Shown here in pieces: positions 8,699 through 16,950 of a DNA stretch of 64,000 nt. The notes below the pieces were generated by a model. It did no database searches. It was not told the DNA's origin and saw nothing but the letters and a program-made list of their open reading frames with translations. A program made the position numbers and the translations under genes. Location: assembly GCF_029871245.1 (NCBI RefSeq), contig NZ_SSON01000080.1:248001-312000 (forward strand), written 5' to 3'. The stretch comes from Pseudomonas sp. BN102. GTDB lineage: Bacteria; Pseudomonadota; Gammaproteobacteria; Pseudomonadales; Pseudomonadaceae. The stretch's first letter is position 1, and the number at the start of each line of letters is the position of its first letter.

Positions 8699-9385
8699 TC
8701 ATTGAACGGGGCTGACCTTGAGCACGCAGGAGATGGTCTGGCTGCGGCCGTCCCAGATATAGCGGAAATGTTGCCCCTGCACCGGCAGGGTCACCGCCGG
8801 CGGGCGGAACGCGGCCACGCACTCATGCCCCGGCAGGCGCACGCTGCCGTAGAGCAGGCCCCACTTCCCGGCATTGCGATGGAGCCCGGCGAAGGCCTGG
8901 CTGGTCCCGTAGCTCATGGGGTCCGGGTCGTGCAGGTCGGCGCGGTCGCGCACATCGAGCATTGGACTGACCACCTTGTTGACGTAGGCGCGCATGGTGA
9001 TTTCGATGCTCGCTTCCTGGGTCGCACGCCAGAAGCGCTCCTGGTGGTAGCGGGTCTCGGCGATGGCCGCATCCACCGAGTTGGCGCAGTAGTAGACGCC
9101 GAAGGAGCCATCGGAAAAGCGACTGGCGCGGCCGATATGGGTGAATACCGCCATCACCACGGTGGCGCCGGCGCCGCTGACGCGGTCTTCGGCGGCCACG
9201 CGGGTGATCTCGCCGGCCTGGTCACGCAGACGGTCGTTGGTTATGGCCTCGATGGCGTAAGCCAGTTCCAGGTCGCCAGGGTCGAGGGTGTCCTCGAACA
9301 CTGAAATGGGCGGGAATGCGCTGTTGACCAGGCGATAGGCCTTGTTCCACTCGGGTATCCGTTCCACCAGGAGCTCATCGGTCAT
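8699..9385 (-). CDS. RES-domain toxin (type II toxin-antitoxin)
   Basis: 228 aa from the ATG at 9385. The RES core appears as ASRFSDGSFGVYYCAN and AAIAETRYHQERF at about residues 86-118, the pattern of NAD+-consuming RES toxins (MbcT/ParT group). The start overlaps the antitoxin stop (ATGA), giving the usual antitoxin-first order. Product inferred to deplete NAD+ or ADP-ribosylate a target when not bound by its antitoxin. Confidence 0.9.
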   Translation of the reverse strand: MTDELLVERIPEWNKAYRLVNSAFPPISVFEDTLDPGDLELAYAIEAITNDRLRDQAGEITRVAAEDRVSGAGATVVMAVFTHIGRASRFSDGSFGVYYCANSVDAAIAETRYHQERFWRATQEASIEITMRAYVNKVVSPMLDVRDRADLHDPDPMSYGTSQAFAGLHRNAGKWGLLYGSVRLPGHECVAAFRPPAVTLPVQGQHFRYIWDGRSQTISCVLKVSPVQ

Positions 9386-9786
9386 CAGCCACGCACTCCA
9401 TCGAGGTAGCGGCGTACGTCGGCCACGTCCACCACCTGGCCGCCGAGCATGTACTCCAGCGCGCTGCGGCCGTTGAAGGGCGCGGCGCTGTTGGCCTTGT
9501 GCACCCACACGTAGGCACGCTCCTCGTGGTTGCTGAAGAGGATGCGCAGCGACTTGTGGATGCCCATCAAATAGGAGATGCGCTCCAGGGTGTCATGGGG
9601 CAGGCGCACGCTGGGCAGCTTCTTGTAGCTGAAGTAGGTGGTGTTGCCGATGGAGCCCAGCAGCGTGCGCTGCTGCTCCTTGTTGCAGCCCCACTTGTCC
9701 ATCAGGTTGAAGAAGAACTTCAGCGCAACGCGGCCGGCTTCGCCGCTCTGGAGATCCGGGTTGGCATGGCTGGCGGGAATGTTCAT
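9385..9786 (-). CDS. Xre/MbcA/ParS-type antitoxin
   Basis: 133 aa. The N-terminal half is helical and DNA-binding like (TLERISYLMGIHKSLRILF). The C-terminus FNGRSALEYMLGG followed by DVRRYLDGVRG is the MbcA/ParS/Xre toxin-binding domain. It partners the RES toxin downstream and should repress its own promoter. AGGAG ribosome site 6-7 bases before the start. Confidence 0.9.
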   Translation of the reverse strand: MNIPASHANPDLQSGEAGRVALKFFFNLMDKWGCNKEQQRTLLGSIGNTTYFSYKKLPSVRLPHDTLERISYLMGIHKSLRILFSNHEERAYVWVHKANSAAPFNGRSALEYMLGGQVVDVADVRRYLDGVRG

Positions 9787-9816
9787 GGCGTCTCCTGGCA
9801 GAGGGGCTTTGGCTCC

Positions 9817-9865
9817 AGTCTACTACCGATCCGAATTATTTCAACTTCATCATTCGCATACGAAT
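9817..9865 (-). promoter_or_regulatory. Promoter and palindromic operator of the RES/Xre operon
   Basis: On the minus strand a TTGAAA -35 (9839-9844) and TAGACT -10 (9817-9822) are 16 bases apart. Immediately upstream, at 9852-9865, is the perfect inverted repeat ATTCG-N4-CGAAT. Xre-type antitoxins usually autoregulate, so this palindrome is the likely operator (inference). Confidence 0.55.
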
Positions 9866-10003
9866 ACCAGCCGGTCATTTCCACGAGCCTCCCCGGCCGG
9901 GCAATGGAAAAAAACGCCAACGTGCCGGAGCGCTTTCGACCTAGGCCTGGGAACCCAATGCTGGATAGAGTGCTGGCGCATGCCACTCGCAAGGGCCATC
10001 CCC

Positions 10004-10597
10004 ATGCTCGAAGCCAGTTCCGCCCGCCCTTCCCGCTACCTGGAAAACCGCCACCTGGCCCTGGCCCTGTTCGCCGAGCAGGGCTATGGCCAGGTGAGCA
10101 TGCGCGACCTGGCGACGCAGCTGGGGATCAGGGTCGGCTCCATCTACCACCATGTGGAGAGCAAGGAAGCGCTGCTGTTCGAGTTCATCGAGGAGCTCTA
10201 CGAGCAGCTGCTGGACAACGCCGCCCTGGCCGCCCGCCGCCACGCCGAACCGGCCGCACGGCTGGCCGCGTTGATCGACGCCCATCTGGCCTTGCACGAG
10301 CCCATGGGCTTGCATTTCCGCCTGGCCGAACTGGATGCCCGCTGCCTCTCCGGTGATCGCCTGGCGCAGGCTCGCGACCTGCGCCTGGCCTATGAGGAAG
10401 CCCTGCTGGAACCCTTGCAGCAACTGGCTGGACAGCCCATGGATGCCGCCGGGCGCGGGGCGGTGGCCAGTATCGTCTCGCTGCTCAACCAGCTGCCGGC
10501 CTGGCTGGATGCCGGCGGACTGCCGGCCGGCCAGGGGCGGGAGTTGATGACCCGGATGATCCTGGGGACGGTGCACGGGGCGTTGCGATTGCCTTGA
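10004..10597 (+). CDS. TetR family regulator
   Basis: 197 aa. The helix-turn-helix is clear: LALFAEQGYGQVSMRDLATQ then GSIYHHVESKEALLFEFI, residues about 17-60. The ligand-binding half is not assignable. Alternative start at 9980 adds 8 residues; 10004 has AAGG at a reasonable distance. No obvious target gene adjoins it: upstream is the divergent RES/Xre pair and downstream a non-coding stretch. Confidence 0.82.
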   Translation: MLEASSARPSRYLENRHLALALFAEQGYGQVSMRDLATQLGIRVGSIYHHVESKEALLFEFIEELYEQLLDNAALAARRHAEPAARLAALIDAHLALHEPMGLHFRLAELDARCLSGDRLAQARDLRLAYEEALLEPLQQLAGQPMDAAGRGAVASIVSLLNQLPAWLDAGGLPAGQGRELMTRMILGTVHGALRLP

Positions 10598-10861
10598 TAC
10601 CAAGTCAGCAGGATGGGTGGAACGCAGTGTTCAGCCGGGATAGATGGGTAACGCCTGTCGGGAGACATGGGTAACGGGTTGATGATCATGTCACGCGCTG
10701 TCTCAAGTCGACTTGGCGCAGGGTCTTGTAGATGAACACCAGATCGTAGACGCCATCCACGGCCGTGGGGCGGATCGCGAGCAAGCTCGCTCCCATGGGG
10801 TTCCAGGCTCGTCGATTGACACCAGGCAACAGCCAACGCAGGCAGAGCCAATGCTTCCCCG
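10598..10861. other. Non-coding stretch with repeat-like sequence
   Basis: Contains two GGGTAACG copies at about 10646 and 10671 and the palindrome GCGAGC-AA-GCTCGC at 10777-10790, a motif common in Pseudomonas REP-like elements. It may be a decayed repeat or insertion-sequence edge. No gene is supported. Confidence 0.4.
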
Positions 10862-11440
10862 CTACTGCTGCTTGCGCTTGCGAAATTCCGCGACCTTATG
10901 CCGGTTACCGCACAAGGCCATGCTGCACCAGCGGCGGCGGTGGGACTTTGTGCGGTCGTAGAACCAGAGCACGCAGTCCGGGTGCTCACAGACGCGCACC
11001 AGGTCGAAGTCGCCTTCCACCAGCAGTTCCGCGGCGGATTCCGCCAGGGGCGCCAGGTATTGCTCGGCGGTTTCCGCCGCACGCACCTTGTCCAACCGGG
11101 GCGCACCGCCGACCGGCCAGTCCAGGCGCAGGTGGCTGGGTGCGGCCAGAAAGCGATTGAGGGCATCAGGAGAGGCTTGGCGGCCAGCCTTCCGCTGTTC
11201 CACCAGTTCGCGCACAACCTCGCGCAGGGTCAGTGCCGCTTGCAGCAGCGTGCCCTTGGGGAACTGAGCGGCGGGCAAATCCCAGCCGGTACGCGCCAAC
11301 CAGGCTTGCACGTCCGCATCGCTGCGCAGGAACTCGCAGGGGGCGCCGTCTACCGCGGCCAAGGTATTGAGCAGGTCGAGTAGCGGGTGGTCGGCGAGCA
11401 CATAGGGCTCGAGGGGAGCTGTCGTGTCGGCGGTGGCCAT
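10862..11440 (-). CDS. CGNR zinc-finger regulator (ABATE domain)
   Basis: 192 aa. The N-terminal ABATE/DUF1470 domain opens with ADHPLLDLLNTLA. The C-terminal CGNR zinc finger spans about residues 150-185: CEHPDCVLWFYDRTKSHRRR, then CSMALCGNRHKVAEFRKRK, giving four zinc-ligand cysteines and a basic tail. The family are putative stress-linked transcription regulators. It is divergent from the hydrolase at 11614 and is the obvious candidate to bind the repeated sites between them. Confidence 0.88.
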   Translation of the reverse strand: MATADTTAPLEPYVLADHPLLDLLNTLAAVDGAPCEFLRSDADVQAWLARTGWDLPAAQFPKGTLLQAALTLREVVRELVEQRKAGRQASPDALNRFLAAPSHLRLDWPVGGAPRLDKVRAAETAEQYLAPLAESAAELLVEGDFDLVRVCEHPDCVLWFYDRTKSHRRRWCSMALCGNRHKVAEFRKRKQQ

Positions 11441-11470
11441 GGATCTTCTCCGGCGGGGGACGGCTGGAGT

Positions 11471-11599
11471 GTAACCTTGTAAAGGCTAAATGGACAGTTA
11501 CGACGAATGAAGCCTGTAACCCTTATTTTTAACTTGACAGGTTACCAATGACACGCATACTGATGCCTCGTAACCCCATCTCAACGATTTACCAGTTAC
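11471..11599 (+). promoter_or_regulatory. Three GTAAC...GTTAC inverted repeats with hydrolase promoter
   Basis: Three inverted pairs occur: GTAAC 11471-11475 with GTTAC 11497-11501, GTAAC 11516-11520 with GTTAC 11541-11545, and GTAAC 11570-11574 with GTTAC 11595-11599. The gaps are 21, 20 and 20 bases. A strong promoter, TTGACA (11534-11539)-N16-CATACT (11556-11561), has one half-site in its spacer, which fits a repressor operator. The likely binder is the divergent CGNR protein (inference). Confidence 0.6.
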
Positions 11600-11613
11600 G
11601 GAGTATCGCCCCC

Positions 11614-12501
11614 ATGAGCCACGTCCCCTCCCATACCCTGGTCCGCCACAAGTTCGCCGAAGCCGATGGTGTACGCGTCTTCTACCGCGAAGCCGGCTCC
11701 CCGACCGCGCCCACCCTGCTCCTGCTCCACGGCTATCCCAGCTCGTCCCACCAGTTTCGTGACCTGATCCCACTGCTGGCCGACAGGTTCCACATCATCG
11801 CGCCGGACCTGCCAGGGTTCGGCTTCACCGAAGTGCCGGCGGAGCGCGAGTACCGCTACAGCTTCGATGCCCTGGCCACCACCCTGGGCGCCCTGGTGGA
11901 GGAGCTGGGCCTGAAGCGCTATGCCATGTACGTGTTCGACTATGGCGCCCCCACCGGCCTGCGCCTGGCGCTGGCGCATCCGGAGCGGGTCACCGGCCTG
12001 GTTTCGCAGAATGGCAACGCCTACCTCGAAGGCCTGGGCGATGCCTGGGAGCCGATCCGCGCCTATTGGGCCGAACCGAATAACCCTGGGCGCCGCAAGG
12101 TCGTGCACGACGCCGTGCTGAATCTGGACGGCACCCGCTGGCAGTACGTGCATGGCGTGAAGGATCTGGAGCTCGTAGCCCCCGAGGCCTATTACCTCGA
12201 CGCCCTGCTGCTGGAGCGGCCGGGCAACAAGGACATCCAGCTCGACCTGTTCCTGGACTACGCCAACAACCTGAAGCTCTATCCGGCCTTCCAGGCCTTT
12301 TTCCGCGATACCCGCCTGCCGACCCTGGTGATCTGGGGTGCGCACGACCCCTTCTTCATTCCGCCCGGCGCCGAGGCCTTCAAACGCGATAACCCCAATG
12401 CGGTGGTGGAGATGCTGGACACCGGGCACTTCGCACTGGAAACCCACGCGACTCATATCGCACAGCGCATTCGCGAGGTGTTGGGGGATATTCCGGCTTG
12501 A
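11614..12501 (+). CDS. Alpha/beta hydrolase, epoxide hydrolase/dehalogenase type
   Basis: 295 aa. The oxyanion motif HGYPSSSHQF is near residue 38. The nucleophile elbow is VFDYGAPTG near residue 108, with Asp rather than Ser, as in epoxide hydrolases and haloalkane dehalogenases. LVIWGAHDPFF supplies the acid and DTGHFALETH the catalytic His. Cytoplasmic. Start chosen at 11614 with CGGAG upstream. Substrate unknown; control by the divergent CGNR regulator is inferred from the shared operator region. Confidence 0.85.
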   Translation: MSHVPSHTLVRHKFAEADGVRVFYREAGSPTAPTLLLLHGYPSSSHQFRDLIPLLADRFHIIAPDLPGFGFTEVPAEREYRYSFDALATTLGALVEELGLKRYAMYVFDYGAPTGLRLALAHPERVTGLVSQNGNAYLEGLGDAWEPIRAYWAEPNNPGRRKVVHDAVLNLDGTRWQYVHGVKDLELVAPEAYYLDALLLERPGNKDIQLDLFLDYANNLKLYPAFQAFFRDTRLPTLVIWGAHDPFFIPPGAEAFKRDNPNAVVEMLDTGHFALETHATHIAQRIREVLGDIPA

Positions 12502-12524
12502 AGGCTGGGGGCTGATTTTTCTGT

Positions 12525-12697
12525 AGGGGCGATTTCAATCGCCAAAGGTCCGTAGGTTGGCGCTGATCGAAGCGAAGCCCAACATGGAGTGCGTAGCACT
12601 CCCGAGCTTGCTGCCAGGGGAAGTTGGGCTTCGCAGGCTCAGCACCAACCTACGGGGCTGCTGCGCAGCCCTTGGCGAATGAATTCGCCCCTACAGG
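12525..12697. repeat. REP-like composite inverted repeat
   Basis: An outer inverted repeat of 15 bases (12552-12566 with 12639-12653, GTAGGTTGGCGCTGA type, one mismatch) encloses a second pair, GCGAAGCCCAAC at 12572-12583 with GTTGGGCTTCGC at 12623-12634. It is followed by GGGCTG-CTG-CGCAGCCC-like hairpin 12655-12671 and GGCGAATGAATTCGCC at 12674-12689. Pieces recur at 14498, 17300-17450 and 26590, so these are dispersed repeats. Confidence 0.75.
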
Positions 12698-12730
12698 ATG
12701 CTCAGCTCGACCATAGTCTGGTTGACTTTC

Positions 12731-12745
12731 TAGACGACCAGTCCA
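12731..12745. promoter_or_regulatory. Probable AcuR operator upstream of acuR
   Basis: TAGAC-GACCA-GTCCA, an imperfect 5-5-5 inverted repeat 14 bases before the acuR start. It closely resembles the perfect site at 13410-13424 before acuI, so the regulator probably controls both genes. Confidence 0.55.
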
Positions 12746-12758
12746 AAATCCCCACCCC

Positions 12759-13391
12759 ATGACCGAAGCCATTTCCAGACCCCGTCGCGGCCGCCCACCC
12801 AAGGTCGAGCGCGATTTCCCCGATACCCGTGCCGCGCTGATCCGCTGCGGCATGGAGATCCTTACCGAGCAAGGCTTCATGTCCACCGGCATCGATTCGG
12901 TGCTCAAGCGCGTGGGCGTGCCCAAGGGCTCCTTCTATCACTACTTCGACAGCAAGGAAGCCTTTGGCCAGGCCGTGCTGGAGAGCTATGCCAGCTATTT
13001 CGCGCACAAACTGGATCACTGGTTCCTGCAGGACGCAGTAGCGCCGTTGCAACGCTTGCAGAACTTCGTCGAGGACGCCAAGGCCGGCATGGCCCGCTAC
13101 CAGTTCTGCCGGGGTTGCCTGGTGGGCAACCTTGGCCAGGAAGTGGCCATCCTGCCGGACGGCTTCCGCCTGCAACTGGAAGCCATCCTCTGCACCTGGC
13201 AGCACCGCCTGGCCAGCTGCCTGCGCACCGCCCAGGCAGCGGGAGAACTGGCGGCCGAGGCCGATTGCGACGAGCTGGCGGCGTTTTTCTGGATCGGCTG
13301 GGAAGGCGCCGTACAGCGCGCCCGGCTAACGCGGGACAATGTCCCGCTGGATGTTTTCATCAGAGGGTTTCTGGCCGGATTGCCGCGCTAG
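12759..13391 (+). CDS. acuR: TetR family regulator, AcuR-like
   Basis: 210 aa. The basic N-terminal arm SRPRRGRPPKVERDFPDTR precedes the helix-turn-helix (GIDSVLKRVGVPKGSFYHYFDSK, about residues 45-67) and a cysteine-containing YQFCRGCLVGNLGQE. This is the AcuR subgroup, whose known member represses acuI and responds to acrylate. The neighbouring acuI and matching operators support the name. No Shine-Dalgarno is obvious before the ATG. Confidence 0.85.
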   Translation: MTEAISRPRRGRPPKVERDFPDTRAALIRCGMEILTEQGFMSTGIDSVLKRVGVPKGSFYHYFDSKEAFGQAVLESYASYFAHKLDHWFLQDAVAPLQRLQNFVEDAKAGMARYQFCRGCLVGNLGQEVAILPDGFRLQLEAILCTWQHRLASCLRTAQAAGELAAEADCDELAAFFWIGWEGAVQRARLTRDNVPLDVFIRGFLAGLPR

Positions 13392-13409
13392 GTTTTCCGG
13401 GCCTATTTG

Positions 13410-13424
13410 TAGACGATTGGTCTA
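13410..13424. promoter_or_regulatory. Probable AcuR operator upstream of acuI
   Basis: Perfect inverted repeat TAGAC-GATTG-GTCTA, ending 4 bases before the acuI ribosome site (GGAGG at 13428-13432). TetR-type repressors commonly bind such palindromes. Confidence 0.6.
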
Positions 13425-13439
13425 AATGGAGGTGTGAGC

Positions 13440-14423
13440 ATGTTCGACGCAATCCTGATCGAGAAGGACGAGGCCGGGTACCGCGCCCGCAATACCCGGC
13501 TGGACGAGGCGCAACTGCCCGAGGGCGATGTCACCGTGCGCGTGGCCTACAGCACCCTCAATTACAAGGACGGCCTGGCCATCACCGGCAAGAGTCCGGT
13601 AGTGCGCCAGTTCCCCATGGTGCCGGGCATCGACCTGGCCGGCACGGTGGAGGCCAGCAGCCACCCTGACTACAAGGTCGGCGACTCAGTGCTGCTCAAC
13701 GGCTGGGGCGTCGGCGAGACCCACTGGGGCGGCCTGGCGCAGAAGGCGCGTCTCAACGGTGACTGGCTGATCCCGCTGCCGGCCGCCTTCAGCCCGCGCC
13801 AAGCCATGGCGATCGGCACCGCCGGCTATACCGCGATGCTCTGCCTCATTGCCCTGGAGCGCCACGGCCTGAAACCGGGCCAGGGCGATGTGCTGGTGAC
13901 CGGCGCCAACGGCGGCGTCGGCAGCTTCGCCATCGCCCTGCTCGCCCGCCTGGGTTACCGGGTCGTCGCCGCCACCGGCCGCACCAGCGAAGCGGACTAC
14001 CTGAAAGGCCTGGGCGCCGCCGAGATCATCGACCGCAGTGAACTCTCCGAGCCGGGCCGCCCGCTGGGCAAGGAGCGCTGGGTCGCCGCCATCGATTCGG
14101 TTGGCAGCCATACCCTGGCCAACGTCTGTGCCGGCCTGCACGCGGACGGCGCCGTGGCCGCCTGTGGCCTGGCCCAGGGGATGGACTTCCCGTCCACCGT
14201 GGCGCCTTTCATTCTCCGGGGCGTGAGCCTGCTGGGGATCAACAGCGTCACCCGCCCGCGCGCCGAGCGGATCGAAGCCTGGAACCGCTTGGCGCGGGAC
14301 CTGGATATCGCCCAGCTGGATGCCATCACCCGCGAGATCGGCCTGGGCGAGGCGATTGCAGTGGCCGGCGATCTGCTGGCGGGCAAGGTCCGTGGGCGAG
14401 TGGTGGTGAACGTCGACGCCTGA
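13440..14423 (+). CDS. acuI: Acryloyl-CoA reductase / MDR-family quinone oxidoreductase AcuI
   Basis: 327 aa of the zinc-free MDR family. Markers are [19 protein letters not shown] near residue 40, [19 protein letters not shown] and the NADPH-binding [12 protein letters not shown] near residue 155. AcuI reduces acryloyl-CoA to propionyl-CoA, detoxifying acrylate. The ATG at 13440 is preferred over GTG 13434 because GGAGG is 7 bases away. The 48-base gap after acuR holds its own operator. Confidence 0.88.
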   Translation: MFDAILIEKDEAGYRARNTRLDEAQLPEGDVTVRVAYSTLNYKDGLAITGKSPVVRQFPMVPGIDLAGTVEASSHPDYKVGDSVLLNGWGVGETHWGGLAQKARLNGDWLIPLPAAFSPRQAMAIGTAGYTAMLCLIALERHGLKPGQGDVLVTGANGGVGSFAIALLARLGYRVVAATGRTSEADYLKGLGAAEIIDRSELSEPGRPLGKERWVAAIDSVGSHTLANVCAGLHADGAVAACGLAQGMDFPSTVAPFILRGVSLLGINSVTRPRAERIEAWNRLARDLDIAQLDAITREIGLGEAIAVAGDLLAGKVRGRVVVNVDA

Positions 14424-14497
14424 CGGCACCTGGCAACTTTCCTTGTCGGGAGAGTTCATTCGCGAGGCGGGCCGCAAGTCGGGCCTGGGACGTCTGA

Positions 14498-14534
14498 GGG
14501 CTGCTGCGCAGCCCTTCGCGAATGAATTCGCCCC
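14498..14534. repeat. Dispersed REP-like element
   Basis: GGGCTG-CTG-CGCAGCCC-type hairpin at 14498-14514 followed by GCGAATGAATTCGC at 14518-14531. Nearly identical to 12655-12694. Lies between convergent genes. Confidence 0.7.
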
Positions 14535-14569
14535 ACCGGTTCAGAGCGCGCCCCCGGTCGGTAGCTGCA

Positions 14570-15070
14570 TCAACCGTCAAAGGCTTTCTTCAGCGCGGCG
14601 ATATCCAGCTTTTTCATCTGCAGCAAGGCGGTGAAAGCGCGCTGGGATCTGGCGGTGTCCGGGTCCGTCAGCATGGCCATCAGTACCGAAGGCACCACCT
14701 GCCAGGACAGGCCGTACCTGTCCTTGAGCCAGCCGCATTGTTTGGCGTTGTCGTCGCCGCCGGCCGAAAGCCGGTCCCAGTAGTGATCCAGTTCATCCTG
14801 GGTCTCGCAGTTGACCTGGAAGGACACCGCCTCGTTGAAGGTGAAGACCGGCCCGCCGTTGAGGGCGGTGAAGCTCTGGCCGTCCAGTTCGAAACCGACG
14901 GTCAGTACCGAGCCCGGTTCCTTGCCATGAACTTCCTTGCCCGCCTCGCCATAACGGCTGATGAGGGTGATCTTCGAATTGGGGAAGATGCCGACGTAGA
15001 AGTTGGCGGCCGCCTCGGCCTGGTCGTCGAACCACAGGCACGGGGTGATGGTGTGGATCCGCTTGCTCAT
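14570..15070 (-). CDS. VOC-fold protein, PhnB / 3-demethylubiquinone methyltransferase-like
   Basis: 166 aa. Starts MSKRIHTITPCLWFDDQAEA and has FYVGIFPNSKI, ALNGGPVFTFNEAVSFQV and WLKDRYGLSWQVVP, the signature of the PhnB-like VOC branch (often mis-annotated as 3-demethylubiquinone-9 3-methyltransferase). Enzymatic role unknown. Downstream of it on the same strand lie only repeats. Confidence 0.85.
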   Translation of the reverse strand: MSKRIHTITPCLWFDDQAEAAANFYVGIFPNSKITLISRYGEAGKEVHGKEPGSVLTVGFELDGQSFTALNGGPVFTFNEAVSFQVNCETQDELDHYWDRLSAGGDDNAKQCGWLKDRYGLSWQVVPSVLMAMLTDPDTARSQRAFTALLQMKKLDIAALKKAFDG

Positions 15071-15107
15071 GACGCATCTCCTGGTGGGGTTGAAAGACGA
15101 TAGCCAA

Positions 15108-16064
15108 TCAGTGGTTAGTCGTCTGGCCGCCCGGCGGATCGACAGCCCGCCACTGCTCCCGATAATCCATCAGGAAATCCACGAAGGCTCGCAGGCGCAG
15201 CGGCACGTGGCGGTTCTGCGGATACAGCAGCGTGAAGGGCCGCGAACGCCCGCCATAGGGCTGCAGCACCTCCACCAGGCTGCCTTCGGCCAGTTCCTTC
15301 TCGACGACGAAACGGTAGGTCTGGAACAGCCCTGCACCGTGCTTGGCCAAGGTAACGCCCCCCTGCACCACATCATCGGACAACAGATAGCTCCCGTCGG
15401 CGAAGATCTCCCGCTCCCGCCCCTGTTCCCTGAACAGCCAGGAGATGCGCCGGCCACTGCTGGGCAACTCGAACTGGATGCACTCGTGATCCTCGAGTTC
15501 CTCCAGGGTTCGTGGCGTGCCGGCGCGCTCCAGGTAGCCGGGCGTGGCGATCACCACCAGGGGGGCATCCTCCAGATGGCGGGCGATCAGCGTCGAATCC
15601 GGCTGGGCGCGCACGCGGATCGCCAGGTCATAGCCCTCGGTGACGAAGTCGATATTGCGGTTGCTCAGGTGCACCTCCACCTTCACCTGCGGATAGCGTC
15701 GGCGGAACTCCGGCAGCAGCGGCAGCACCCGGTGATGGCCATAGGTGGTGGGCATGCTGATGCGCAGCACGCCGGCCGGCTCCTGCTGCTGGCCCATCAC
15801 CGCACGCTCGGCCTCGACCAGTTGCGCCAGGGCCTGGCGGCATTCCTCGTAATAGCCACGGCCGCCTTCGGTGAGGCGGATGCTGCGCGTGGTACGCACG
15901 AATAGCCGCACGCCCAGGCGCTCCTCCAGCCGCGAAATGGAGCGGCTGACCGCGGCGGGCGTAACCCCGGCCACCAACGCGGCGGCGGTGAAACTGCCCT
16001 CTTCCGCGGCGAGGCAGAACAGCTCGATGCTGCCGAGCAGGATGTCGTCGAACTGACGCTTCAT
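15108..16064 (-). CDS. LysR family regulator
   Basis: 318 aa. The winged helix-turn-helix occupies residues 1-65 (FCLAAEEGSFTAAALVAGVTPAAVSRSISRLE in two parts). The effector domain includes LRISMPTTYGHHRVLP and VEVHLSNRNIDFV. It is divergent from the SDR gene at 16200, the classic LysR layout, so it probably controls that operon. Inducer unknown. Confidence 0.88.
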   Translation of the reverse strand: MKRQFDDILLGSIELFCLAAEEGSFTAAALVAGVTPAAVSRSISRLEERLGVRLFVRTTRSIRLTEGGRGYYEECRQALAQLVEAERAVMGQQQEPAGVLRISMPTTYGHHRVLPLLPEFRRRYPQVKVEVHLSNRNIDFVTEGYDLAIRVRAQPDSTLIARHLEDAPLVVIATPGYLERAGTPRTLEELEDHECIQFELPSSGRRISWLFREQGREREIFADGSYLLSDDVVQGGVTLAKHGAGLFQTYRFVVEKELAEGSLVEVLQPYGGRSRPFTLLYPQNRHVPLRLRAFVDFLMDYREQWRAVDPPGGQTTNH

Positions 16065-16199
16065 GATTAGTTACACCAGGTATCAATTGAAGTGCTGAAT
16101 GCCGTATTTATCGACATATCCCGCACAAATATAGTCCGTTCCAACAGAGAGGCGCCCTCTGCGGAATCTCCCCAATCGTTTCATCCGAGGACTATCGAC

Positions 16200-16937
16200 A
16201 TGCAAGGCATCAATAGAACCGTAGTGATCACCGGCGCCTCCAGTGGCATCGGCCTGGGCCTGGCCAAGGCCTACCTGGAACGCGGCTTCAACGTGGTGGG
16301 GTCGGCCCGCAGCGAAGAGCGACTGGCTTCCGCCGCCGAGCAGTTGGGCAATCCGCAGCGCTTCATCGGCGTGGCCGGCGACATCGCCGTGCCGGAAACC
16401 TCCAGGCGCCTGTTCGAGCGTGCCATCGAAGCTTTCGGCCAGGTGGACGTGCTGGTGAACAACGCCGGGATCTTCATTGCCAAGCCCATCGCCGAGTACA
16501 GCGAAGACGACCTGGAGTCCATGCTCGCCACCAACCTCAAGGGCGTGGTGTACGCCTCCCAGGCCGCGGCGAAACACATGATCCCGCGCCGCCAGGGGCA
16601 TATCGTCAACATCACCGCATCCGTCGCGTTGCAACCGAACCGCGCACTGCCGTCCTCCCTGCCGGTGCTGATCAAGGGTGGCCTCAACCAGTTCACCCGC
16701 GCCCTGGCCCTGGAACTGTCGCCGCACGACATCAAGGTCAATGCCGTGGCGCCCGGCATCGTCGACACGCCGATGCACGATCCCGCCTACCGTGACTTCC
16801 TCAACGGTCTGCAACCGGTCGGCCACATCGGCCAGGTACAGGACATCGCCGACGCGGTGCTATACCTCACCGACGCCAGCTTCACCACCGGCGTAGTGCT
16901 GGCGGTGGACGGCGGCATGAGCACCGGCACCTGGTAA
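16200..16937 (+). CDS. SDR-family protein lacking the catalytic tyrosine
   Basis: 245 aa classical short-chain dehydrogenase. Cofactor motif TGASSGIG at residues 11-18, NNAG at 87-90, candidate Ser at 141 and Lys at 159. The residue four before the Lys, normally Tyr, is Pro155 (SSLPVLIKGG). Standard hydride transfer chemistry would therefore be impaired or different. GAGGA ribosome site before the ATG at 16200. Followed 13 bases later by a tautomerase gene, so an operon. Confidence 0.85.
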   Translation: MQGINRTVVITGASSGIGLGLAKAYLERGFNVVGSARSEERLASAAEQLGNPQRFIGVAGDIAVPETSRRLFERAIEAFGQVDVLVNNAGIFIAKPIAEYSEDDLESMLATNLKGVVYASQAAAKHMIPRRQGHIVNITASVALQPNRALPSSLPVLIKGGLNQFTRALALELSPHDIKVNAVAPGIVDTPMHDPAYRDFLNGLQPVGHIGQVQDIADAVLYLTDASFTTGVVLAVDGGMSTGTW

Positions 16938-16950
16938 GGAGGAGAAAACC

